In this document: positions 1-11,519 of the stretch, in pieces | Numbering within the stretch: the first letter of the stretch is position 1 | Layout: each line of letters opens with the position of its first letter | NCBI GenBank assembly: GCA_017591395.1 | Contig: WEDG01000731.1 | Location: 124,001-188,000, forward strand | DNA: 64,000 bases | Source: Schistocephalus solidus | Taxonomy: Eukaryota; Platyhelminthes; Cestoda; Diphyllobothriidea; Diphyllobothriidae | Direction of reading: 5' to 3' | The notes under the pieces: model-generated | Seen by the model: only the letters and a program-made list of their open reading frames with translations | Told to the model about the DNA's origin: nothing | Database searches by the model: none | Position numbers and translations under genes: made by a program

Positions 1-1497
1 AGTCTTACTTCCTTAACCCTCATCATTATTGACTCTTTTCGAGTTTCGGAACGTGGAAAGGCATAAAACACCTACGACCAGTTTTGCTAAACTGACAAGA
101 CCTCAGTACGTCAATTGCTAACTTTGACTTTTTTTTTAAATCCGTAGATCAAGATGTAGGGGAGTGACTCGCACAAAATCCAAAAACACCCCTGCGAACG
201 ACACGAACGACCTTAGTTCATCTCGCTAGCAGACATGATATGAGAGCAACACTCCTAGGTGAAGTAGCATACTCCAAATGAAGGTGAGCATCACACCTTT
301 AAGCAAATCGATACCTCACAGTTCGGGTGTTTCAAGCTTGGGTCGTCGGTAGATCTGTCAGTTTCGTTGGCGGGGGCAAAACACTACAGAATAGTTGCCT
401 TTTAAGAAACGGCGAGCCAGGGGGTAACTGTCTAGCTAAGGTTACAGCCGCGGTCTCAGTGATCTGACGTTGGCCTTCAGAAGCAGGGTTGGTAGATTTT
501 AGCAGGGAGTTTTGATGACATGAATTGGATGCTTCCCGATGTTCTATACAACATCAGCACCGACGACAATTTAACACAACCCTCGACAGACTTAGGCCGG
601 CTGTGCCAGTGCCGTAGGTGCATCGTCTGCACCAGTCGATCGTTGGTTCGGGTGAAGGGATGCAGGCGTGAATCTGTCAAGCACCTGCAGACATATTCTG
701 ATCCACATATCTATAGATGCACGTACCAAGATTTACCACCAGGTGATGAAAAATATTCTTATCGTGGACACCGAGCGGGTTATGGGAGAGGTGGTGGGTG
801 GGGCTAAAATGAATATCACACGTCGAGGTCCTGCGTTGAACACCTTCGACAAGTTAATACTGATGGAGGCTACAGCAGGTTCCAGTAGGATTAACTTAAG
901 CTCGCAGAACAATTGTGACGCAAATGGAGCAACTTTGAACCATTCAATCAGAACATGCTGCAACCGGGGTAGGAACCACAGCTGCAGGAAGAGGTACGTG
1001 TCCGAGACAAGGTATCTTCCTCACAACCCTGAAACAGCATTGACGGCGATTTTCCTGACTGCTAAAACGATCTAAGGCTAAATGGAGAGTTGCGTAGGAC
1101 GTGCAGTGAGGAATGACACTTAGTGGCCAACACGAAGCAATCAGCAAGGAGTCTGCACATGATTTTGGCGTCATAGACCCACGGTACGCAATTTTTGTCA
1201 ATACTGACGAGTTGAACGTCATAGGGGAACTTGTAGCTAATTCTTTCTACGAAGGCGTTTGGCCCGACAGTGAGGTATATATAATAGGCATAGGTGAGGG
1301 CTGGAATAATTCGAGATCAAATAAAAGCAGTCAACGGTAGCAAAATAAATTCAAGAGTACACCCCATGTTGACTGCCACTGTAAGTTTATCCACACTCTG
1401 AAGGAGTTTGCCAGATGACACATCTGCTGAACGCTTAAATCCTACTCAGACACTCTTTTTCGACAAAACACGCAAAGGTAAAAGTTAGCCAGCTCAC
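1..1497. other. Kinase intron / no gene recognised
   Basis: No homologous coding segment is visible on either strand, and the next kinase exon (YRPPD region) is not here. The sequence is mixed composition with no clear repeat boundary. Confidence 0.5.
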
Positions 1498-1745
1498 CAA
1501 AGAGTGACCACCTCGTTGGAGTACGTTTTGATTGGAATAGACTTCGCGCGGGCCAGACCAAAATCGGCCAACTTCAAGTCGCCGCGCTCGTTGATGAGGA
1601 GGTTCTGCGGTTTGAGATCGCGGTGGAGGATTCGCCTTTGGTGACAAAAGGCCAGACCACGTAGAAGTTGGTAGAGGAACAGTCTCACATTGTCTGGATG
1701 CATAAAACCCTGGCAATCGTGAAGGTACTGTTTCAGATCACGTTG
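1498..1745 (-). CDS. PCTAIRE kinase exon: catalytic loop and activation segment
   Basis: The exon codes 82 complete residues plus two bases of a Trp codon. It opens with [11 protein letters not shown], which continues the VFEYL end of the upstream exon. The catalytic loop HRDLKPQN is at residues 41-48 (proton acceptor Asp43), DFG at 61-63, then ARAKSIP and [10 protein letters not shown] of the activation segment. LKQYL plus ARAKSIP separates it from the PFTAIRE (CDK14/15) group and points to CDK16/17/18. The acceptor is TTTCAG just above 1745. The donor is GTGAGC from 1497 downward, so the Trp codon is split TG/G. The catalytic residues visible here are intact. The next exon (YRPP onward) is outside the window. 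Confidence 0.93.
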
Positions 1746-1849
1746 CTGAAAGGCGAAAAAAAATAATACACCATTAGGTGTAGCACAGAGAACAGTTCTT
1801 TCGGAGGCGCAGCACGGTGACTTAGAAGGAAAGAAGTTTACCGTGAGAG

Positions 1850-2020
1850 TACCCTTCCATTGCATCTACCGCACTCTCGCTTCCTACACCACCTGGGCCC
1901 GGTGTCATGATCAAATCAAGAAGACCAGAGGCGGGAGAGGGCACAGGCGGTGGGCGTGACGAAGAACCCTACCTAAGCGTGCCACCACACCTGGCTCCGA
2001 TCCCACGGAGTGTTCGGCTA
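1850..2020 (+). repeat. Dispersed repeat family B, fragment
   Basis: Shares a run of blocks (accgcactctc, cccggtgtcatga, aagaagaccagaggcggg, gcgtgccaccacacctgg) with fuller copies near 25.5, 33.7 and 62.4 kb. It is the middle part of a roughly 400-bp element. Confidence 0.6.
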
Positions 2021-3500
2021 ACAGCTGAAATATTGGTGTCCTTACACGTGAAAACGGCCGCCATCAAGGTATGACAGCGGGCAACAGCCTGCCCCGGATG
2101 TAATTCTTGTTAGTGCTCGATGCCGAGAAGCCTTAAGCTTTATTAATAGTAGGTAACTGCTGCTTAGCTGGCTGACTGGTGAAAACATATGCCATTTGTC
2201 GGGGATGGCGGGGTAAGGGCCGACAGCTGAGGCGCAAAGGAGGCTTAAAACAGTTGTCAAGCCGGAGGCTGGTTAATGGTGCGCGCGCGCGCGCGCTCTG
2301 TCTCTCTCTCTCTGGACTGGGAGTATGTAGGTAATTCGGCCAACATCATGTCCGATCGTGGTCAGTGGCATCCGTGTACTACTTCGAGGATCGAGGGTCC
2401 CACTATCCACATCCCATCCCCCCTTCATTTAGGTCTGAGAACTTGTCCGCAGCATCTTACAGGCCCACCGCCGGCAATTGATGGACTAAAGGCCTGAGTC
2501 ACTGGGTCTTCACGGTCAGCGTTTACGTGAATCAGAAGACACGGATGAACACGCTGCGCACAGACGGAGACCCAAAAGGTTGCGGTTTAAGACCACAGAC
2601 AGGAACAACAAGGGCGATAGAGAGAGAGAGAGACCGGAAGCGGAAGACAAGAGAGGGATAGACTTGCGGCAAATACAGCGGACAAACGAACAAACACGAG
2701 CGGGCGCATAACCAGTGCACAAAAAGAGAAGCTACCGTGCGGGCGCGCAGATAAGACTAATTAAGTCACCAAGCTAACTGATTTTAACGCTGATGATTCA
2801 CAGTGAGTCACTATGGCAGCTTCCGAAGCAGGAAAGGCAGAGATGACGCCGGCAAAGGCAGGTAAAAGTTCCCAGTCGACGCCCTCACACAACCAAAAGA
2901 GAGGGCGGCAGCAGACTTGACGACAAAGAGGAGAAGAAGGTAAACCGAAAGCTCGTCTTTCACTTCTTCAGAAAGGGCACTTATAGTGCTGAAGAGGGCA
3001 AGTGCCTCGTTCGCAAAGGGTTAACTGGAAGTGAGATTTGCGTAGTGGTCTTTAGTCCTAGCCAGAGAAAGCTGCTCTTCCATACTGAAAGAAACCACAC
3101 GCGCGCAAACACACATGCTGCGGGGACCGTATCGACTTCTTGAAAGGTGGCGGGCAGCGAAGCGCCATAAGCTACCATGGCTATCACTGATCAGAGAGCA
3201 TGGTTGTGAAATGCTACTGAACTTGGTTATAGTAACAAAGACATGCTCAGCGCCTACGTCGCGCACTCTGTATCCGTACCCTATCTCGTTTAAAGGGTAA
3301 GACTACGTCAGGAACACTGAGTGTGTCGCAGAAGTTGAAGTGATCGTCCCTGAATCCACTGGAATTGGGCCTTGAAATGGGCTCCTCGCGGGTATGTGGG
3401 CTGGACGCGTCCGACCGTGGTTTCCGACGAGGTCCATCAAATGCTCCCCGGCAAGGTTGGGGGCAGGGACGTTAACTTGCACGTTAATAAGTTTAAACTG
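2021..3500. other. Intronic sequence with short GC and TC runs
   Basis: Contains an alternating GC run followed by a TC run (about 2280-2312) and a GA run near 2617-2633. No coding segment or named repeat was recognised. Confidence 0.4.
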
Positions 3501-3509
3501 ATTGTAGAC

Positions 3510-3730
3510 TTGCGCGGCTCCCTCTTCCCTCACCGAGTCAAGAAGACCGGAGGAAGGGTAGGGCGCAGGGTGAGTGACGAGGTCCTGGCCTCCGCCTAGG
3601 CGTACCAACACACCTTCAGTTTCTGGCATTTGTCATGGGTGAACATGCCCAACAATGCCTGCCGTACCCCGATCTGGTCACTGCGTCGATTCAGCGTATC
3701 TATCGCGTAGCCCCTTGTAAGGGGCACACT
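3510..3730 (+). repeat. Dispersed repeat family B, 3' part
   Basis: Blocks such as gagtcaagaagaccggagg, ctaggcgtaccaacacacc and atgcctgccgtaccccgat, ending in cccttgtaaggggcac, follow the same order as in the copy at 33.57-33.95 kb. It is diverged and probably old. Confidence 0.6.
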
Positions 3731-4009
3731 CACCATCAAGGTCGCATTGCAAACTGACTCTTCTCAAAGAGAATAGCGTTATCAGCCGTCACAGTTGGCA
3801 GTCTCCCATGCCACAGTTGCTAGCGCATCGTGTGGTTTTAAAAGGCCTTTGGATAGAAGGGGAGAAGGCTACATGTGCGAGAAATCGCCTTCACTCCCAC
3901 TCGAGCTGTCACCTCTCATCCTTTCAGTATCAAGTCCAGTGGCGCCAACCGCTGATGATGAAACCATGCACCTCAATACAATAAGTTTTACCTGACGAAA
4001 CATTACTTA

Positions 4010-4770
4010 AATACGGTTTTAAGTAGCATAATTCCAGGATATTTCAGTCACGTCAGGATACTGACTTTTAAAGGAGCTTATTTTCTGGCTGCCTGCAAAA
4101 TTTACACTGTAAAATATGACTACATAAGAAGTATGGCTTTTTTATGGATTTTTGATGCCCTTGAAAACTGAAATATATCTTATCGAAACCATATGCAATA
4201 AATATCCCTTTTTCGTAGTCCTTTGGCAAAAAATGCCATCATATTAAAATTTTATACTTGAAGAAAGAGTAGATGCCACTGTATAAATTCTAATTACGGG
4301 ATTTTTTGACCAGGAAATTTTCATTCATTAGGTAACTTATCTGGTCATGGAGTAATGATGCTTATAGTACTAACCATCGTCCCCATCCACAGCAAAATCT
4401 TATGAACACTATATGACGGATTTCTAATAGGTGGTGGCATGCACACGGTAAGTACTTTGCAAATCCTGAATTAAAATGAAACGGCAGGTCACATTCAAAA
4501 TTATTCGGGAATTGAAAAAGTTTTTATTTTACCGAAAGATACGGTCCCCCCAAGTAGGAAGTTTGAAAATAAACGTGAAAAATTCATACTACTCAAGCAG
4601 TAATAATATCCCGACTGCGGTTCTTGCCGGCGGCCGAAAAGAAACTCGTTCAAAATCTGGCATTCTAGCGTGACTGAGGTATCTTGGGATAATGCTGAAG
4701 AAATCTTCTATAATTGAAAATATATTTTAGAATTTCGATTAACGTTTCAGTAGATTGCACATCTACTGTA
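4010..4770. repeat. AT-rich dispersed repeat family C
   Basis: An AT-rich stretch with motifs that recur near 9.1, 16.2, 38.1 and 60.2 kb: ttcaaaattattcggga, acttgaagaaagagtag, and gaggtatcttgggataatg. Boundaries are unclear and copies are strongly diverged. No coding capacity was recognised. Confidence 0.45.
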
Positions 4771-4779
4771 AACGCCACA

Positions 4780-7700
4780 AGTTACCACTGTCATCTAAGA
4801 GATGGTGCACACTGTGAAAATATGGGACTGCAAATGGTTTACCAGAAAATATGCCGACCGTCTAAGGACGACTTTAACGAATGACAATGGCGAGGTGGCT
4901 AATAAGTAGGATGAAGCTGCTCACCTTCGCGAACTGTCGTTCTGGCAAAGGAAAGACTGGGCGAAATTTGTGGCCTAGCTCGGGGCAAATCGTTAGTAAC
5001 TGTCAGTTTGCCAATACAAGTCGAGAAGTGAGTTCCAGAAAGCAGAACTAGACTCGATGACTGGAACAAAAATTTTGTCGTTTCAGACTCCCCGTGAAAT
5101 CAGATAAGGGTGGGGTCGCAATACTTATAGAAGGCGATTGTTATGCTACTGTATAAACATGGACAATAGTGACTCCCGCATTCATCGCAGACGGCTACAC
5201 TTATTGCGATGGCAATTGGATCGCCGTATTTTCATTGTCAGTGGGTGTGACATTTGGTCGACAAGATGGCTCACGGAAACAGTGTTCATCCAACTACTCT
5301 TATCTGAGGTCATCTCGAATGAGGAGTTCCAACGCAAATCCAAAACGTCAGGCAAATAAAATTATAAATCCAACAAACAACTGTCATTTTGTACGATAGG
5401 GGCGACGAAGCGAAGCCCAACCGAAAACCTGGCACAGCCAACTTAGACAGTATATAAGTAGGACATTTGGTGCGCTGGTTCGGATATAATGCGTTCTCGG
5501 TGGATTGTGGCGGGAAGACTCCCCCCCCGAATCCCTCTGTCTCCCTATTATAAGCGTATTCCTCTCCTGACATGCTAACTGGGAATCTCATCAAGGCTAT
5601 TAGTGGAGCAAAAACTATGACGACTGCTTATCAGTTAAGAAACGATGTTAGGAATGTGATGTCACGCATGCGAAAGTAAGTATCGCGGTGAGTAACCCCT
5701 AATTTTCGTCCTCGGGTCATATAGCCGCTTGCATGCAGAACAGGCAGCACAGAATGGCAAGCCTGAAAAGAGTACGACGATGACGTCCGACAGCGTTCAG
5801 GTCATTAAATAAGGCCGAAACCCCCCCTCCCCCTTAAAAAAACTCGACAGCAAGAAGAAGTGGGTGCAGATGACAGACTGAAACTTTCCGTCTAATTATC
5901 CATCATACTGCAAAGATTTGGGACAGCCCGTTACAGGGAATAGATTAATGCAGAGGAGCGTCGATGGAGATGAAGCCCTAAAGGCTGTTGTCTGTTTGTG
6001 ACCTCAGAGAGCCAGCTGGAGTTCGCTTGATTCGGAACGTCAATGACTGGGAATGCGCCTGTCCCCGCTTGAAATGATGAAGTGTCCTGCCGGGCACTAG
6101 GACATGACACAGAATACCAGGCCGCCTCTGAAGAGCAAGGTAATGGGTCCGGTGACGGGCACGGGTGGACAAATAGTGAGGCTAAGACCACTGGGGAGCA
6201 GAATAGGAAGACTGGAGTGTGGTGGCAATTCGAACGTCGCGAACGATGATGTCCATCGCGTGCCACACAGCAGGGTCGGGGATTTGCGTGTGAGTTATAT
6301 TAGATTGACAGTGAACCTTTTTATGCAGCTACTGCACCTGCTCCTCCTCCAAAAACCTGAGCCTGGAGGCAAGAAGGAGTTAGAAAAGATCGGAAGGGGG
6401 CAACAGGACGCAGTGACTGACAATGCTAAACAACTCGTCTACGCGTGCCACACAAGCCTCGTCCACGGAAACCGGACCTGGATTTAACACAGTAAAAAAG
6501 GAGCGGTTCGGACCCCAACTAAATGGAAGTAACGTAGAGGTCACAGTAAGAACGAGCCATTGCAGCTTAACACGCTGTCCAGAGAGGAGGGTCAAGGTAT
6601 CCGGACATCTATCAGCCACGGCTCCTAGCGCAGCAAGAGGGATATGTGCTGAATAGCATCGGAAAGGAGTTCCCCGGAGTCCACTTCACTCTCCCTCTTT
6701 TCACCTCTCCCATGCCTCAGTCCGAGATGGTCAGCCAGCTGATGTTGGGAGTCGGTGCACGTTGCAAGCACCACGTGAAGCTTGTGCCCAGTCGTGCCAT
6801 CGCACATCCCCTCCCCACTGTGCGACAGTCAGTGCGGAATGCGTGAATTCTGCACGGCCTAATCTGTCGGTCCAGGGTATGGCCCCCGCATGGCACTTGC
6901 GTGCAGTACCGTAGTGCGTAAATGTCGCCGGCTGGTGTTAGGAAAGCTATGCACAGCGGAAGCCTCTCCGGCACACGAAGCACAAGCCAGTCGAATAGAC
7001 TAATCATCTGACCTACTAAGTGGACTACCTGCGAGGCGGTCTAAGGTGGATACAATGACACAGCGGTAGACGAGGACAAAGCAGCAGCCTTACAGCGGTT
7101 CTTCTAGGCGAAGATTTTGGACCACAGTAACATTGCTGATCAAACTCTGGCCTTGCAGGACCTTGCATTACAACAGATGGACACGACTAGCTTATAGGCG
7201 ATACAAACTTCCTAGGTCACTGTATACGCTAAATGGGATGGGTCTCCGTGGATATCGCCAAGCAGGGCAGCAGCGACTGTGGAAATATTTTCATCAACCT
7301 GTTTATGCGACGCCAAGACAGTAAAAAATACTCAGACCTACTTTTTATCCAGCCGACTAAACTATACTCTCGGCTGAAGACGTCAAAGTCGGCAAGCAAA
7401 CATTTACAATTATTCATCATCAGGCCCGCGCAAGAATACACGTCGCGGCAGGATAGTGAAGGATGAAAAGGTAATCAGTTAAAAAGCATGCGACGGCAGA
7501 GGCGGTGGGTAGCCGACCCGGTTCCATGCACGCAGAAGGGGTTTTATCAAGAGGAACCCTACATCAACAGAACCACCTCCACTGACGTCCTTTCACCCAC
7601 CCCCACCCCCCATCGGATTGTCAAGACAGCCCTCAACTTTCCTCATCCTCCCTTGCTCCCAGTTGCTTCAAAAATTTAACTGCCCTACAGTGACGTAAAT

Positions 7701-7820
7701 TTTTGTTAAAGGTGATCGCTTGTACCTGACGTCGGGTCATGTGTGTGGTACGCGTAGGCTTACCGTAGAACTTTGTAAGGTACTACGCTTGCGTCCACCT
7801 CCAGTCATCTTGACATTCCG
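4780..7820. other. Intronic sequence, no gene recognised
   Basis: No conserved protein segment, tRNA or full repeat copy was seen. There is a C-run near 5520 and another at 5821-5832. Open frames here are short and lack family resemblance. Confidence 0.4.
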
Positions 7821-7851
7821 GAGAAGATGTGATCGCTTGAACAGGAAGTTT

Positions 7852-7905
7852 ATTGGCCTGATGTTTCGGATTCTCACTCAAACCCATCATCAGGGACGGT
7901 GGCAG
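7852..7905 (-). ncRNA. Hammerhead-like motif, Penelope type
   Basis: On the minus strand CTGATGA is followed by a hairpin GGGTT (8-nt loop) AATCC, then GAAA and CATCAGG. These are the hammerhead core elements in order. CCTGATG and CATCAGG are also fully complementary, so the piece could instead be a plain hairpin. A related copy lies at 17975-18020 on the plus strand. Minimal hammerheads of this kind are known in Penelope-like elements. Whether this one cleaves is uncertain because classical stems I and III are not obvious. Confidence 0.45.
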
Positions 7906-9244
7906 ATAAAGGTGAGAGGCACGATTGACACTGACATTGTCTTGCCATTTGAGCATGGGAGGAGAGAGTGCGGTTGATGTTACGCAAGTTTACCCCACCG
8001 CGAACTAATTCAGGCACACAAGTCATTGGTGCTGCATCCACGCCGTGTGACACGCTGTTGACGTCATCGCTTGCGACAGTCCAAATGCCACGTACAGGCC
8101 TGATGGTGAATAATCGAAAACCCGCTGTTGATGACTTTGAAGGGACACACTGAAAGGAGCTACTATTACTGAGATGACGGGGGCAGGGAGGGCAGCGGGG
8201 AGTCTATCATTAGCGCTTATCCACCGAACTCCTTCCACTCACCTAAACCTCCGGACGTCACAAGCAAGGTGAATCTAAAACAACAGGGGAAGTCCGCCCT
8301 GTCGCAATGGTTGCATTAGCTCTGCGAAAAGACTGAGGCACTGGAGCACTGTGTCTTGAGACGACGCTACGAGCGCGCAGTGCAGCTGGGGCAAGTTCCA
8401 GTGCGCGGTGCGAGGGAGAGTTTGGCAGAGTGATGGGCCAGTGGAGAAGCAGAGCTCTCCTGTAGTGACAGTCATGAGGCTTCGCGCGTCTAACAAGGGG
8501 ATGAATGAAAGGCAGCTAATGAAGGCTCTACGATTGGTCACCCTACAACAGCCTACCACGGGTTGCAGCGAACGGTAACTCGGGCAGTGTATGCGCTTAG
8601 ACACCGAACTGGGCGATTCTGAGACGTTCGGCTGAGACGCAACCTTGACCCAAACTCAGAAATGGGATTTCGGCTAGAAAGGAGTACTTCGGTGGTGGGG
8701 GGGGGGAAGGCATGTAGGCGTCATGCCGGAATATCTGCCTTTCTTGACACCCGTGACAATCACACTCGCTAGGAATTTTCGCCACGGAAGTTTGGTTTTC
8801 TTAGAAAATTCAAACATACCATTGCCGTAGATATGCACGGAGAATATTCCTTTTTGTGTGCCCATTTCGAGACCATTAACGTCTTCGGCAAATTTTACAC
8901 CCCAGGAAAAAATGCGTAATTGTGAGATTATTTATGACCGCAAAATGTGCGCAGAAACAGCATAGTATTCGTCGGTTCCTCAATGCTCCTTTCTGAAGTA
9001 TACGACTTGGTTTATTCATTGCGACAGCCTGAATGGCAGAGAGAGGAATGCATGGTTTTCCTTGAAAGTGCACAGCTTGTAGGTTGGGAAGCCTAAATGC
9101 AAGTGCAACGGCTGTTCGGACTGAAAATTATTCGGGAAGAGAAAATTTCTGAAAATCTGAAAAACTAGCCTTTCTTTGAGCAGAAGATTTAAGGAGGGCG
9201 TGACTTAATACCAAATTAATGCGAGAAATTATACTTCCATTCAG

Positions 9245-9515
9245 TATGGCGCTCCCCGATCGAGTACAGGACTAAATCACCCCGCTGTGCCTTGGGGTTT
9301 ACTCTCGAGCCCCGCCAGCAGCCGCACGGCGGTCAATGATATAGGCCAAATAACATGACCGACAAAGACAAGGGCGACTGGAATGACCATTTCTGGCTTA
9401 TTAGCCATCATCAGCCAGTTCTGGCCAACCCTAGGTGTTGCGACACCCGAGACTGGAACTCGCGACCTGGTGGTTAGAAGTCTAACGATCTAACCCAATG
9501 CGTCACGAGGTCTTT
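9245..9515 (-). mobile_element. tRNA-headed hammerhead repeat (family A), one copy
   Basis: Read on the minus strand it runs from a degenerate tRNA-like head (about 9510-9440; the B-box region reads GAGTTCCAGTC, so it is mutated) through a hammerhead (9376-9420) to a tail with TCGAGAGTAAACCCC and a segment shared with other copies. Monomers elsewhere are about 300 bp. No protein is encoded. It sits in a kinase intron. Confidence 0.75.
9376..9420 (-). ncRNA. Hammerhead ribozyme, family A, core intact
   Basis: 45 nt on the minus strand: stem I strand AACTGG, core CTGATGA, stem II TGGCT with loop AATA and AGCCA, GAAA, short stem III within TGGTCATT, then the other stem I strand CCAGTC. Five of six stem I pairs form; stem II forms five. 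This is a type I hammerhead with a very short stem III, as in schistosome Sm-alpha. The predicted cleavage is after ATT and before CCAGTC. Confidence 0.75.
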
Positions 9516-9527
9516 GTCTTGCCGGGT

Positions 9528-9625
9528 GCCACAACACCTCGGGGTTGGGTAGGGCCGTCTGATGACGGCTAATAAGCCAGAAATGGCCATTCCAGTCTCC
9601 CTAGTCTTTGGGGCTCATGTTATTT
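9528..9625 (+). mobile_element. Family A fragment, inverted relative to the previous copy
   Basis: Contains CTGATGA at 9559-9565, the stem II hairpin, GAAA and CCAGTC ending at 9597. The upstream stem I strand reads GGCCGT rather than GACTGG, so stem I is lost and the ribozyme is probably dead. It faces the 9245-9515 copy across a few bases, making an inverted pair. Confidence 0.65.
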
Positions 9626-9639
9626 CCAATTGCATTTAT

Positions 9640-9960
9640 GACGGCGTTGAAAATAATTTAAAATTTCGCTGTTCCTGCAGGGTTCAGGGAATGTGCGCAT
9701 GTAAGTACAATAAAAAACTATTTTTTAATAAACTGTGTTTGAATTCAGAGGAGAATCAAAAATAAGTGGGGAAACATTCATGGCACTTAAGTTGTCATAT
9801 TTCCGCGAGTGTGGTCTTTGCAGTCGATCAGAAGGACACATCACACAGCAGCATCTTAGCATGTCTGAAACATCTGGGGATTAGACTGCATGGAACTCCA
9901 CCACCGAAAGAAATTACATTCCAGAATCTCGGTTAATGCTTTGTGAGCTAGATGTCATCT
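9640..9960. repeat. AT-rich sequence resembling family C
   Basis: Carries gaaacatctggggattagactgcat (split here as gaaacatctgggg and attagactgcat), which matches the end of the 60.14-60.56 kb family C copy. Otherwise it is unassigned intron. Confidence 0.35.
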
Positions 9961-10644
9961 ACAGTGCGCTTCTGGTCCTATTATAGGACAAGCAAGGTTA
10001 TGAGATGGGGCTTAACCAATGGGTGCGTTTAGCACGCCTACATGGTTACCCTATGTCGCCCTCTCCAAAGACAATCCCGTAGGAGATTAAAGTTGATTCT
10101 GACAAGTTTTCCACCCTATACCTCAATTCACTTTCGGCCAGGATTGGAGATATCGGCGATCACCGCCAAGCCGGATAAACTGTCTACCGACTGGAGACAT
10201 TTGTATCCGCACGGGTGGACAGGAAAGTCAGAAGCGTGCGGGCAGGCAGGCGGGATGTCAGTGTGCCGACAGAGACAACTATATAATTTAGTTCAACAGT
10301 TTTATCAAAAGACCGGAAACGGAGACGGAGCCGGCGGCGGTGAAAGGACACTGTTGTCCGACAACCTTCCGCGAGACCTTAAGAGAACAAATGCGAACCA
10401 ATAGATCTCCCACGCGTTCCTACCCCGCCGTACTCTCGCTCAGGCATGTACTGCTTTTCTATTCACACCAAGACGAGAGAGCGTGGCAGAGGTTGCAGAA
10501 ATTAGTCGTGTTAGCACTAATTTGCATTCACAAGGCATTCTCTCGAATTTCGCCTAGCTAAATAAATCAAGCGAATGGGATGTGGCATTGTCGGGGGTGA
10601 GGGAACAGGGGCGGGCGGAGGAGAGCACAAGCGCACTCTCTTAC

Positions 10645-10854
10645 CAGATACTCGAAAACAAGCGTGAGACACTTCTCCGTGTGGATGATGTCATGCAGGG
10701 TCACAATGTTGGCGTGGCGCAGGTCGCGCAGGAGACTGACTTCGCGAATAGCGGTGCAGGGTGCTCCTTCCTCGTGCTCCAACCGGATCTCCTTCAGAGC
10801 CACCAAATTCTCCGTGAGAAGACTGCGACCCTTGTAGACGGTAGCATAGGTGCC
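10645..10854 (-). CDS. PCTAIRE kinase exon: ATP-binding lobe with PCTAIRE helix
   Basis: The exon has exactly 70 codons, phase 0 at both ends. It starts [10 protein letters not shown], the distal half of the glycine-rich loop. It contains [13 protein letters not shown] (ATP-binding Lys, residue 21) and a literal PCTAIRE motif at residues 32-38, whose Glu38 should pair with Lys21. It ends in LTLVFEYL at the hinge. The acceptor is TTTCAG immediately above 10854; the donor is GTAAGA from 10644 down. Joining to 1745 gives VFEYL then QRDLKQYL, as in animal CDK16-18. The GE that should precede GTYATV must come from an upstream exon. No frameshift or stop is present. The open frame past VFEYL is intron read-through. 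Confidence 0.95.
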
Positions 10855-10959
10855 CTGAAAGGCAGGCAGAGGGAAGAAACTCCTTTAAAGAAGATTGGGC
10901 TTTGAGCTTGCGAAAAATGGCACAGCGCACAGCCAAGCGTGCGCGGAACTCCGATAAAA

Positions 10960-11040
10960 TGCAATCATTTGACCCAAAGGTGAAGAACTGAGTGGCCTCA
11001 GTGGGGTTCGAACTCAGGAGAGTAGGGGCAAGACTAGCGT
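10960..11040 (-). repeat. tRNA-derived SINE family 2, fragment
   Basis: The minus strand has GAGTTCGAACCCCACTGAGG (a good B box) followed by GGGTCAAATG. The same order appears in the fuller copy at 11285-11405. The A-box half is missing. Confidence 0.55.
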
Positions 11041-11284
11041 ACAAGTAAAGCAGTTTTAATTGGAAGTCCTTTAATTTTAAAATGCAAGCAGGCAACCAAA
11101 AAATAGATGTGCAGGGAACAAAAAATAAAAAAAGGAGGACGAAGTAGGACCGGAGGTGTAAAAGTAAGACGCTCCATAGTCGATGACTTGGGCGAAACCT
11201 AACAATTCAGAGGTATTGCCAAAAGTACAGGGGGATAAGAAATGGCTGTTTCTCGATTAAGAGGTATTTTCGGCAGATGTGAAT

Positions 11285-11405
11285 AATTCATTTGACCCAA
11301 TTATGAACACTTCGGTGGTCTCGGTGGGATTCAAACTCACTACAGCAGGAGCAAGGTTTAAGCACAGCAAACGCTCTAACCACCTGAGCTACGAGGCCCC
11401 ATGGG
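11285..11405 (-). repeat. tRNA-derived SINE family 2
   Basis: The minus strand begins GGGGCCTCGTAGCTCAGGTG. The A box TAGCTCAGGTGG lies at 11380-11391 and a B box around GTTTGAATCCC at 11328-11336, about 80 nt for a tRNA-like head. It continues into GAGACCACCGAAG and GGGTCAAATG. The centre does not fold as a normal tRNA anticodon arm, so I call a SINE head and not a tRNA gene. Confidence 0.6.
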
Positions 11406-11519
11406 ACGCCGTGACTCTAATCACATTTGGTTCCAATGAATCAAACAAGCTGCCGAAAACTCAAATGACTATGCGATCATCCGGCTAACAAAAACAGTCA
11501 AATATGGCAGTCGTTTGCT

